Origin: Bacteroidota bacterium | GTDB taxonomy: Bacteria > Bacteroidota > Ignavibacteria > Ignavibacteriales > Melioribacteraceae | NCBI GenBank assembly: GCA_021786655.1 | Contig: JAJYMU010000160.1 | Coordinates: 1-12,047 of the forward strand | Length of the DNA: 12,047 nt | Direction: 5' to 3' | Shown here: in pieces, positions 1-6,037 of the stretch | Numbering within the stretch: the stretch's first letter is position 1 | How the letters are laid out: each line of letters starts with the position of its first letter | Program-made: the position numbers and the translations under genes | The notes under the pieces: model-generated | The model's input: only the letters and a program-made list of their open reading frames with translations | What the model was told of the DNA's origin: nothing | Databases searched by the model: none

Positions 1-1406
1 TCATAAAGGATCCAACCGAAAAATTGAATTAGAAAAAAGATGAATAAGAAAAAACGAATGTTCTTTTTCTTTTCTTCAAATATCTGTTTTGAAAACAACA
101 GAACTAAGAGCATCACTAAGAAAAGAACTACAGAGAATGCCAGAATAAGAATATTTAGATCCATCAAGAAAATCGGTGCGGTGGGAATAAGAGAGAAAAC
201 TTTGAAATACCTAATCGTGGAATCGAAGACAACGCTCCTCATGGCTGCGCCAAGTCCGCGAAGAGAAAGCAAGTATAGAGGTGCAACAATCAAAAAGAGC
301 AAAATGAAAAATGAGAGTTTGGTTTTGCTCGCGGTGTTCTGTTCTTCCAGATAAACCAAAACGTACTTATACGCAATCAGCAGACCGATCAGCAGAAACG
401 CTACCGTGATTGTAAATTCCAGCGGGGATCTTACCATTCCGAAAGCAAAGACAGAAGAAAAATTGGAAGCGTCTGTAAGCGAATTATGGACCAGCGATGC
501 CGGCAAACCGAAAATGAAAAGTGCTACACGCAAAATGGAGAGATAGACAACTATTATTATTAGCCGAGTCGTTTTGGTTGGAATTTTTTTGAGCGCGGGG
601 TAACTCCAAACTCCAATAACGAACAGAATCAGAATAGCCAAGATACCCTGAAAAATAAAAACATTATTCTTATCATCATTTAGTTGTGCTTCAAGCGAAG
701 GTTTATCGAACGAAGCAACGGCAATTTTATTCCGGTAGTTATTCAAAATGGAAAAAGAATATTTGCGCCCGTCTTTCGATGGCTGCGCTAATGGCGAGTA
801 ATCGATCGCAACATCAACGCCGAGCACGTCCGATAAGGAATCGGCAGTATTTACTATCGTATTGTTTTCTTCCGAAAGAGTGTAATGCTTATAAACCGGC
901 GTGCTTGTTACAATTGTAAATTGACTGTTGTTCAGTGTTACAGTATCAGCGATAGTTAAAAAAGTTACTAGTTTGTGACCGCTGAAAAAAGTTTGATTCA
1001 GGTTGTTTGCTAACTTTGGAATCTCACGCCCATAAAAAATTATTTCCGAATTCCACGCATATAAGTTTCCGGTTGAGTCGTAAAGTTGAATCGAATAGTC
1101 GCGGAATTTTGAGTTAGAGAACAAATCGAATACAGCTTTCAGATCAAAACCATTTTTCTGAAATTTTGAATGAAGAGCATTTTTTAACTGGGAATCAATT
1201 TTGCTCAACCGATTTGATCTTGCATCGAAAGTTTTCAAGAATGCATTTTCAACGAAATCAATTTTATCTATTAACGTTTTATCCCAATTCTTCCTTTCGT
1301 TGTTCAACAAAAGCGGAGATAGTAATCCGGAGAGAAGTAGTATCAGCAGAAATGATGCGACTAGAAAAATGAATAATTTGTTTCGTTTGGTAATTTTGCT
1401 GATCAT
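1..1406 (-). CDS. Polytopic membrane protein with periplasmic sensor-like domain, 3' part beyond the window (possible sensor histidine kinase)
   Basis: The minus-strand frame from the ATG at 1406 is open for about 468 codons to the left edge with no stop, so this is a large partial gene. By eye the product has a membrane segment at about residues 11-34, a roughly 215-residue hydrophilic, probably periplasmic region (35-248), then about six more hydrophobic segments (about 249-269, 281-303, 332-353, 364-383, 417-439, 450-467). One anchor, a large extracytoplasmic domain and then a multi-helix block is a layout seen in membrane sensors, including some histidine kinases, but any kinase or output domain lies outside the window. 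The gene starts 5 nt after the stop of the DUF4783-like gene, so the two are probably cotranscribed. An in-frame ATG at 1442 would add 12 residues and overlap that gene by 31 nt; neither start has a strong ribosome binding site. The frame is certain, the function is not. Confidence 0.85.
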   Translation of the reverse strand, partial: MISKITKRNKLFIFLVASFLLILLLSGLLSPLLLNNERKNWDKTLIDKIDFVENAFLKTFDARSNRLSKIDSQLKNALHSKFQKNGFDLKAVFDLFSNSKFRDYSIQLYDSTGNLYAWNSEIIFYGREIPKLANNLNQTFFSGHKLVTFLTIADTVTLNNSQFTIVTSTPVYKHYTLSEENNTIVNTADSLSDVLGVDVAIDYSPLAQPSKDGRKYSFSILNNYRNKIAVASFDKPSLEAQLNDDKNNVFIFQGILAILILFVIGVWSYPALKKIPTKTTRLIIIVVYLSILRVALFIFGLPASLVHNSLTDASNFSSVFAFGMVRSPLEFTITVAFLLIGLLIAYKYVLVYLEEQNTASKTKLSFFILLFLIVAPLYLLSLRGLGAAMRSVVFDSTIRYFKVFSLIPTAPIFLMDLNILILAFSVVLFLVMLLVLLFSKQIFEEKKKNIRFFLFIFFLIQFFGWILY

Positions 1407-1411
1407 TCTAT

Positions 1412-1870
1412 CTAATTGATAGTTATCTGTGAAATGCGCCATGTATTATCCACGTACTGCAGCGAAATAAATACCATGGCAAAACCCCTAATTCCTTTAC
1501 TGCTGTATCTCAGAACTCCCGATGCAAACGGAGTGCTGGAATCCGTCACAATATTTGTGAGCTTAAATGTAATCGGCTGATAAATACTAAGATAATCTTT
1601 AATAACGTAGTACGATTGATTGGCGCTGTAATAACCCGTTGAGCCGTTTCGGAGACTGATGTAATTTCTGCCGGCAAAAAAACTTGAAAACTTATCAATC
1701 GTTCCGCTTACAAGACCTTCTTCAAATTGCGAAAAAATTTTTACCACTTCTTTATCATTGCGCTCTTGTGATCGTCCGTAGCTTGGATAAAGCAACAACA
1801 ATCCCAAACCCAGAAAGAGAGCGTTCAAATATTTTCTATTTTTTTGTCCGCACATTGTAATTCGCACCAT
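1412..1870 (-). CDS. Small exported NTF2-like protein, DUF4783-like
   Basis: This 152-residue protein has a basic n-region with KNRK, a hydrophobic core ending near LLLLYPSYG, and then a soluble domain, so it is probably exported. The rest resembles the DUF4783 family of Bacteroidota (NTF2-like fold, function unknown): a helix with KIFSQFEEGLVSG, a 'SYYVIKDYL' helix, then strands containing FKLTNIV, FASGVLRY and the closing WRISQITIN. I recognise this from pattern only. The frame also has an upstream TTG at 1882, but the ATG at 1870 has a GAAAG sequence just before it and is preferred; a further ATG at 1855 is possible. The gene lies about 30 nt downstream of a terminator and 5 nt upstream of the sensor-like gene, which suggests a two-gene unit. 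Its own promoter must overlap the terminator or the end of the lipoprotein gene; I see no clear one. Confidence 0.8.
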   Translation of the reverse strand: MVRITMCGQKNRKYLNALFLGLGLLLLYPSYGRSQERNDKEVVKIFSQFEEGLVSGTIDKFSSFFAGRNYISLRNGSTGYYSANQSYYVIKDYLSIYQPITFKLTNIVTDSSTPFASGVLRYSSKGIRGFAMVFISLQYVDNTWRISQITIN

Positions 1871-1901
1871 TGCTTTCGGCAAAATAGTTAAAAGAAATAA
1901 A

Positions 1902-1926
1902 AAAGCATACCGCTTGGGTATGCTTT
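1902..1926 (-). terminator. Intrinsic terminator after the FN3 lipoprotein gene
   Basis: A perfect 10-bp stem (AAAGCATACC / GGTATGCTTT) with a 5-nt loop is followed, reading the minus strand, by a T-rich run (TTTATTTCTTTT). It starts 29 nt after the stop of the lipoprotein gene and separates it from the DUF4783-like gene. Confidence 0.85.
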
Positions 1927-1954
1927 ATTAATCAACAGGAGAAGGAGCATCGAA

Positions 1955-2788
1955 TTAGTAATTCTTTATTACCCTTGTCGGCATATTCTTGCGGTCAAAA
2001 GAAATGTTGCCACGTTTCAATTCTCTATTGCCTTCTACGGTTTGATATGCCCAATCAAATATCATCCGGTCACTTGTAATGCTGCTGATTCTTACTTTCG
2101 CATAATGGTTATCGTTTGTCCAGATGACGTATGTGTGTCCGACAATTGCTTTAGTGTATTTAATATTGTCGCCAGTCTGCAGCGGAACCCATCCTCCAGT
2201 CGGTGCAGTTGAAACATCATAGATGTCGGTTGTTTGTCCCATATCCTGAATATCGGAATCCTTCCAAACATCTAAGTAATACTGTCCGTTGTAGTTTTCG
2301 AAAAACATATCCGCACTCGCGTCATTATAAGGAACAACCAAATAATTCTTAAAATTATAACCTGCATTGTTAGGAACTTTATTGTAATCGAAAATTGCCT
2401 GGTTGAGTCCTTCAGGTCGAGGCGTATCATAAATAACATCTTTGCTTAAATCGCTTTCATTGCCGTTGAAATCAAACGCGGTAACTGCGTAGTAGTAAGT
2501 TGTTCCATTCGATGCGCCGTTATCAACAAAATAAGTATTCTGCGTTGTGCCGATCAGTGTGTACTTTCCGTTGTATGAGTAAGCATAATAAACGTTATAA
2601 CCGGCAATATCTCTTTCCGGGTTTTTATCCCAGTAAATATCTACACGATTATCGCCGGTAATAGTTCTAAGATTTGTCGGCGGTGAAGGCGGGGTTGTAT
2701 CGTATGAATCATGAAAACGATCGCATCCGGTAAGAATTAATCCGAGAAAAATTATGCTTCCCGCTAAAATTAATCTTAATGTTTTCAT
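1955..2788 (-). CDS. Lipoprotein with a fibronectin type III domain
   Basis: This 277-residue protein has a lipoprotein signal peptide: MKTLRLIL start, hydrophobic core, and lipobox LTGC with the lipidated Cys at residue 22. A proline-rich linker (TTPPSPPTN) leads into a fibronectin type III domain at about 31-115, recognisable by the DIYWDKNPERDIAGYNVYY strand region and TTYYYAVTAFDFNGNES. The remaining 160 residues are rich in Tyr, Asp and Asn and contain many aromatic short strands (for example YYLDVWKDSD, TYVIWTNDNHYAKVRI); I do not recognise this domain. The start is fixed by a GGAGG 5 nt before the ATG at 2788; the frame extends 12 codons further upstream without such a site. It lies about 190 nt downstream of pyrC in the same direction, behind a hairpin, so it is probably a separate unit. 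A surface or periplasmic binding or scaffold role is plausible but unproven. Confidence 0.9.
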   Translation of the reverse strand: MKTLRLILAGSIIFLGLILTGCDRFHDSYDTTPPSPPTNLRTITGDNRVDIYWDKNPERDIAGYNVYYAYSYNGKYTLIGTTQNTYFVDNGASNGTTYYYAVTAFDFNGNESDLSKDVIYDTPRPEGLNQAIFDYNKVPNNAGYNFKNYLVVPYNDASADMFFENYNGQYYLDVWKDSDIQDMGQTTDIYDVSTAPTGGWVPLQTGDNIKYTKAIVGHTYVIWTNDNHYAKVRISSITSDRMIFDWAYQTVEGNRELKRGNISFDRKNMPTRVIKNY

Positions 2789-2793
2789 CGCGT

Positions 2794-2798
2794 CCTCC
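2794..2798 (-). promoter_or_regulatory. Shine-Dalgarno site that fixes the lipoprotein start
   Basis: GGAGG on the minus strand, 5 nt before the ATG at 2788. It selects the internal Met that begins the lipoprotein signal peptide over the start 12 codons upstream. Confidence 0.85.
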
Positions 2799-2836
2799 AT
2801 AATGTTCTGCAGATATAAATACAATCATAGTGCCAA

Positions 2837-2868
2837 AAGTTTTTCCGCTGGGCTACTCTGAAAAACTT
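2837..2868. repeat. 9-bp inverted repeat upstream of the lipoprotein gene
   Basis: AAGTTTTTC and GAAAAACTT form a perfect 9-bp stem around a 14-nt loop, 49 nt upstream of the lipoprotein start. It could be a protein-binding palindrome or a leader hairpin. Its A/T-rich arms make chance occurrence quite possible. Confidence 0.35.
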
Positions 2869-2933
2869 AGTTTTTGTGCAATTCTATTGTGAAAGCTAGA
2901 CTTGATAAGGATAGAGGCAGCGAGAAATGCCGT

Positions 2934-2963
2934 CAGAGCTGTATCGAATTATATACAGCTCTG
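2934..2963 (-). terminator. Stem-loop at the end of the pyr operon
   Basis: An 11-bp perfect stem (CAGAGCTGTAT / ATACAGCTCTG) with an 8-nt loop begins 11 nt after the pyrC stop. Read on the minus strand it is not followed by a T run, so it is not a textbook intrinsic terminator. Position and stem strength suggest it ends or stabilises the pyrRBC transcript. Confidence 0.5.
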
Positions 2964-2974
2964 AATAGTTTAGA

Positions 2975-4264
2975 CTAAATGGTTACAAATTTGTCTTCGT
3001 AAAACATCTTGTTATTGTTGATCACGGCTATGGATTTTCCGGTAAGCAGACGTTGATCAAACGGTGAGTTTTTGGATTTCGATTTGAACTTAGAGACGTC
3101 CACTGTCCAAATCATGCTCGGATCGATTATTGAAAGATTAGCTTTCTCACCCACTTTTATTTGAGGAACCGGGATATTCAAAATTTTTCTCGGATTGATC
3201 GCATACTTTTCGACTAACAGTGCAAACGATAAGATTTTTTTCTGAACCAGTTCGGTTATCGCTAAACCGACGGATGTTTCGAGACCAAGAATACCGTTAG
3301 GTGCAAAAATAAATTCCATTTCTTTTTCCTCAATTGCATGCGGCGCGTGATCGCTTGCTATGCAATCGATAGTCCCGTCTTTCAGTCCTAAGCGGATTGC
3401 GTCCACATCTTCCTGAGTTCGCAAAGGGGGATTCATTTTATAATTTGTGTCATATGTTTTTACGGATTCATCCGTTAATGTGAAGTGATGCGGCGTTGCT
3501 TCGGCAGTAACTTTAATTCCCTTCTTCTTTGCTTGTCTAACCAGCTCAACCGAATTTTTCGAACTTATATGAGCAATGTGAATTTTTCCACCTATAAACT
3601 CCACCATCATAATATCACGCATAACGATTATGTCCTCTGCAACATTTGGAATGCCTGCTAATCCGAGTAGCGTTGACGTATATCCTTCGTTCATCGCTCC
3701 ATCGGAAAGCGATTCGTCTTCACAATGTTCGATGATCGGCGTTCCGAAATTTCTAGAATACTCAAGAGCGTTCCGAAGCATGCCTGCATTTTTAATTACG
3801 GTTCCGTCATCGGAAAACGCAACAGCACCAGCTTCGAACAATTCGTACATTGGAGAAAGCGCTTCTCCTTTTCTTCCGAGACTTGCAGCTGCAATCGGAA
3901 AGACATCAACAAGATGATCTTTCGATTTTTCTTTTATGAAACGTACCACCTCGGCAGAATCGATGTCGGGATTCGTGTTGGGTAAACACGCAACACCGGT
4001 AAATCCACCGGCTGCAGCGGCATTGCTTCCGGTCTCAACTGTTTCTTCGTCTTCTCTTCCGGGCTCGCGAAGATGAACATGCATATCAAAAAAACCCGGC
4101 GAACAAATTTTGTTTTCTAATTCAAGAACTTGCGATGATTTGAAATCGGTCTCCGTCAATCCGCCGACCTTTTTTATCGTTCCGTCTTCAATTAGAAGAT
4201 CGTTTTTCTCATCGAGTTTCTGTTCAGGATTTATCAATCGTACTTGTTTAAGAATTATTTTCAT
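2975..4264 (-). CDS. pyrC: Dihydroorotase (class I)
   Basis: A 429-residue amidohydrolase that reversibly cyclises N-carbamoyl-L-aspartate to dihydroorotate, the third step of UMP synthesis, in the cytoplasm. The metal-site residues of the class I family are all present: DMHVHLREPG (His62, His64), SDDGT (Asp152/Asp153), IIEH (His180), IAHIS (His232) and SDHAPH (Asp305). The NPP motif (KMNPPLR, about 277-282) and the loop before Asp305 are also typical. Length matches the family, so it should be active alone without fusion partners. The ATG at 4264 has AAGGTG about 6 nt upstream. It follows pyrB by 14 nt and is the last gene of the pyrR-pyrB-pyrC operon. Some amidohydrolases resemble dihydroorotase (allantoinase, dihydropyrimidinase), but the HLREPG signature and the pyr context make this assignment strong. 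Confidence 0.97.
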   Translation of the reverse strand: MKIILKQVRLINPEQKLDEKNDLLIEDGTIKKVGGLTETDFKSSQVLELENKICSPGFFDMHVHLREPGREDEETVETGSNAAAAGGFTGVACLPNTNPDIDSAEVVRFIKEKSKDHLVDVFPIAAASLGRKGEALSPMYELFEAGAVAFSDDGTVIKNAGMLRNALEYSRNFGTPIIEHCEDESLSDGAMNEGYTSTLLGLAGIPNVAEDIIVMRDIMMVEFIGGKIHIAHISSKNSVELVRQAKKKGIKVTAEATPHHFTLTDESVKTYDTNYKMNPPLRTQEDVDAIRLGLKDGTIDCIASDHAPHAIEEKEMEFIFAPNGILGLETSVGLAITELVQKKILSFALLVEKYAINPRKILNIPVPQIKVGEKANLSIIDPSMIWTVDVSKFKSKSKNSPFDQRLLTGKSIAVINNNKMFYEDKFVTI

Positions 4265-4278
4265 TGATCACCTTCTTG

Positions 4279-5199
4279 TTAATGCATGGTTCCAAGCAGA
4301 TAGAGAACAGCCATTCTAACCGCTACGCCATTTGTTACCTGATCTAAAATTACTTGATATGGTCCGTCGGCAACTTCAGATGAAAGTTCTACGCCTCTGT
4401 TTATAGGACCGGGATGCAAGATCACAATCTCGCGATTATGCTTTTCAATTCTCTCGGAAGTAATTCCGAAAAATTTATGATATTCTCTCAACGATGGTAT
4501 TCGTTTGCCGGCATCTCTTTCAAGCTGAATGCGCAACACATTCAGAACTTCATTCTTCGCCATCGCTTCATCAATACGATGATAAACTTTCACTCCGAGG
4601 GTTTCGATGCCGAGCGGAATCATTGTTGCTGGACCGCAAACGGAAACTTCTGCGCCCATTGTTTTCAAACCAAAAATATTCGACAATGCTACACGGCTGT
4701 GCGCAACGTCTCCAACTATACAAACTTTTAATCCTTCCAGTCTTCCAAATTTCTCACGAATCGAATACATGTCAAGTAATCCTTGCGTTGGATGTTCGTG
4801 GATACCATCGCCCGCGTTAATAATATTCGCTTTAGAAATGCGCGTCAGGTATTGCGGCACTCCGGCGGATTGATGACGAACAACAATCATGTCTACCTTC
4901 ATTGCCTCAATGTTGCGGACCGTATCTTTGAAGGTTTCGCCTTTTTTTGCGCTGCTTGTTGAAGTTGAAAAGTTTATCGTGTCTGCCGACAAACGTTTTT
5001 GTGCAAGCTCAAAAGAAATTCTTGTCCTCGTAGAATTTTCGTAAAACAAATTCACAATCGTTTTTCCTTGAAGCGTAGGGACTTTCTTGATCGGGCGTTC
5101 AAGCACTTCCCGAAATGTTCTCGCGGTTTCAAGGATTAGTTGTATATCTTCTTTCGGAACTCCGTGAAGTCCCAATAAGTGTCTGTTTGATAATGACAT
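4279..5199 (-). CDS. pyrB: Aspartate carbamoyltransferase, catalytic chain
   Basis: A 306-residue enzyme that joins carbamoyl phosphate and aspartate to make N-carbamoyl-aspartate, the second step of UMP synthesis. The carbamoyl-phosphate loop STRTR is at residues 56-60, the SSAKKGE lysine loop at about 82-88, HPTQ at 136-139, the LRIQLER aspartate-binding segment at about 222-228, and HPGPINRGVE at 262-271. All of these are intact. Length is normal for a catalytic chain. No regulatory chain gene (pyrI) is in the operon; with pyrR present, control is likely at the RNA level, as in Bacillus, instead of allosteric control through PyrI. The ATG at 5199 follows a GAGAGAAG purine stretch, 11 nt after the pyrR stop, so pyrR, pyrB and pyrC are very likely one transcript. 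Confidence 0.97.
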   Translation of the reverse strand: MSLSNRHLLGLHGVPKEDIQLILETARTFREVLERPIKKVPTLQGKTIVNLFYENSTRTRISFELAQKRLSADTINFSTSTSSAKKGETFKDTVRNIEAMKVDMIVVRHQSAGVPQYLTRISKANIINAGDGIHEHPTQGLLDMYSIREKFGRLEGLKVCIVGDVAHSRVALSNIFGLKTMGAEVSVCGPATMIPLGIETLGVKVYHRIDEAMAKNEVLNVLRIQLERDAGKRIPSLREYHKFFGITSERIEKHNREIVILHPGPINRGVELSSEVADGPYQVILDQVTNGVAVRMAVLYLLGTMH

Positions 5200-5210
5200 T
5201 TTGCTTCTCT

Positions 5211-5759
5211 CTAATTTTTGCTTGGTGCGTTTACTAAATAAACCGCATCTTCATCATCTATTTCTTTCATCCGAACTCGAATTTCTTCATTGATTGATGT
5301 CGGAATATTTTTGCCGACGAAATCCGCACGTATAGGTAATTCACGATGACCGCGATCGACCATAACGCAAAGTTGAATCGTGTTAGGTCTTCCGAGATCC
5401 ATCAATGCATCCAGCGCCGCACGAACAGTTCTGCCCGTATAAAGAACATCGTCTATTAGGATAATGTCCTTATCATTTACATCGAAGGTTATGTCAGTCA
5501 CTGAAATTTCCGGCTGCTTAAGTCGTGTGCGGAAATCGTCCCGGTACAAAGTCGCATCGAGAGTACCGTAGCTTGGTTCCGAGCGATCAATCTCTTTGAT
5601 TTTTTCTTTGATACGCTGCGCAAGAAACTCTCCGCGCGTCCGCATCCCAATCAACACAACGTTTTGAGAGCCTTTGTTGCGTTCCAATATCTCGTGTGCT
5701 AAACGCGTCACGGTTCTGTTGAAACCCTCTTCGTCGATAATTTTTGCTTTTATGTCCAT
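5211..5759 (-). CDS. pyrR: PyrR, pyrimidine operon RNA-binding attenuator / uracil phosphoribosyltransferase
   Basis: A 182-residue phosphoribosyltransferase-fold protein. In the known family it binds pyr mRNA when UMP is abundant and also has some uracil phosphoribosyltransferase activity. The PRPP-binding loop IILIDDVLYTGRT sits at 99-111, as in Bacillus PyrR (DDVLYTGRT is characteristic). Also seen are LIGMRTRGEFLA (36-47), the flexible-loop segment LYRDDF (71-76) and the VDRGHRELPIRADFVGKN region (134-151). It is first in the operon, which fits an autoregulator. The ATG at 5759 is preceded by GAGGA about 10 nt upstream, and this site lies inside the 3' arm of a terminator hairpin. The leader also carries a PyrR-type hexaloop, which supports RNA-binding control in addition to enzymatic activity. 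Confidence 0.96.
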   Translation of the reverse strand: MDIKAKIIDEEGFNRTVTRLAHEILERNKGSQNVVLIGMRTRGEFLAQRIKEKIKEIDRSEPSYGTLDATLYRDDFRTRLKQPEISVTDITFDVNDKDIILIDDVLYTGRTVRAALDALMDLGRPNTIQLCVMVDRGHRELPIRADFVGKNIPTSINEEIRVRMKEIDDEDAVYLVNAPSKN

Positions 5760-5761
5760 AT

Positions 5762-5796
5762 AAAAAAAATCCTCGTTGACTTTTCAGTCTTCGAGG
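5762..5796 (-). terminator. Attenuator terminator in the pyr leader, overlapping the pyrR ribosome binding site
   Basis: On the minus strand: CCTCG, AA, GACT, a GAAA tetraloop, AGTC, AA, CGAGG, then A and eight T residues (5769-5762). That is a 5-bp stem, a symmetric AA/AA internal loop, a 4-bp stem with a GNRA-type loop, and a U tract. It ends just before the pyrR ATG. The CGAGGA of the 3' arm is also the only ribosome binding site candidate for pyrR, so folding could both stop transcription and hide the start. It is too far from the OmpA gene (more than 240 nt, with a MITE between) to be its simple terminator. Confidence 0.8.
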
Positions 5797-5834
5797 TTCT
5801 CTCCGTTTGTTAAACTAAAATTTTTCATTCCTTG

Positions 5835-5853
5835 CTTATCTCTCCGGATAAAG
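5835..5853 (-). promoter_or_regulatory. Predicted PyrR binding loop in the pyr leader RNA
   Basis: On the minus strand CTTTATC, hexaloop CGGAGA, GATAAG form a hairpin (6 bp with one bulged T). The PyrR binding loop known from Bacillus has consensus ARUCCNGNGAGGYU, in which the terminal hexaloop is CNGNGA. Here the hexaloop matches exactly. The closing stem UAUC/GAUA differs from the consensus ARUC/GGYU but stays fully paired, that is, with compensating changes. A second CGGAGAGA lies at 5798-5805, without a matching stem. Confidence 0.62.
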
Positions 5854-5872
5854 TTAAAGGATTATTTCCAGC

Positions 5873-5903
5873 CAAAATTAGGATTAAATTATTTCAGAAC
5901 AAA
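5873..5903 (-). promoter_or_regulatory. Predicted Bacteroidota-type promoter of the pyrRBC operon
   Basis: TTTG (5903-5900), a 19-nt spacer, then TAATTTTG (5880-5873) match the -33 TTTG and -7 TAnnTTTG elements of Bacteroidota housekeeping promoters. Transcription would begin a few bases downstream, about 15 nt before the PyrR-type hairpin and roughly 105-110 nt before the pyrR ATG. The upstream TTTG is itself part of another TAATTTTG, so a second start site is possible. Confidence 0.55.
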
Positions 5904-5918
5904 ATTATTTACAACTAA

Positions 5919-6028
5919 AGAGGGTGTCTCAAAAGTACTTGTTTATTCAAAACTAGAACACTGATTACGCAGATTAAACTGATTTTCGTTGATTTATTTT
6001 TTGAATAATTACTTTTGAGACAGCCTCT
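5919..6028. mobile_element. MITE-like element with 19-bp terminal inverted repeats
   Basis: The ends are AGAGGGTGTCTCAAAAGTA (5919-5937) and its inverted partner (6010-6028) with one mismatch (GGGTGTCTC against GGCTGTCTC). After a gap, pairing resumes inward through TTATTCAA. TAA flanks both sides (5916-5918, 6029-6031), a possible short target duplication. The GGCTGTCTCAAAAG type of end is common among transposon termini. The roughly 110-bp body encodes nothing. Its centre has short repeated words (CTGATT, AGATTAAA) like dispersed intergenic repeats seen in this group. It lies between the OmpA gene stop (9 nt away) and the pyr promoter. Confidence 0.65.
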
Positions 6029-6037
6029 TAATTAAAA

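Noticed and set aside
40..1419. Plus-strand open frames in the first 1.4 kb
   Set aside because: The minus-strand frame is open throughout and encodes a coherent membrane protein; the plus-strand frames are short, overlapping and featureless.
3630..3985. Open frames on the strand opposite pyrC
   Set aside because: They are antisense to a gene with complete catalytic motifs and encode no recognisable domain.
4414..4873. Several open frames opposite pyrB
   Set aside because: They overlap one another in different frames and are shadows of the strongly supported pyrB gene.
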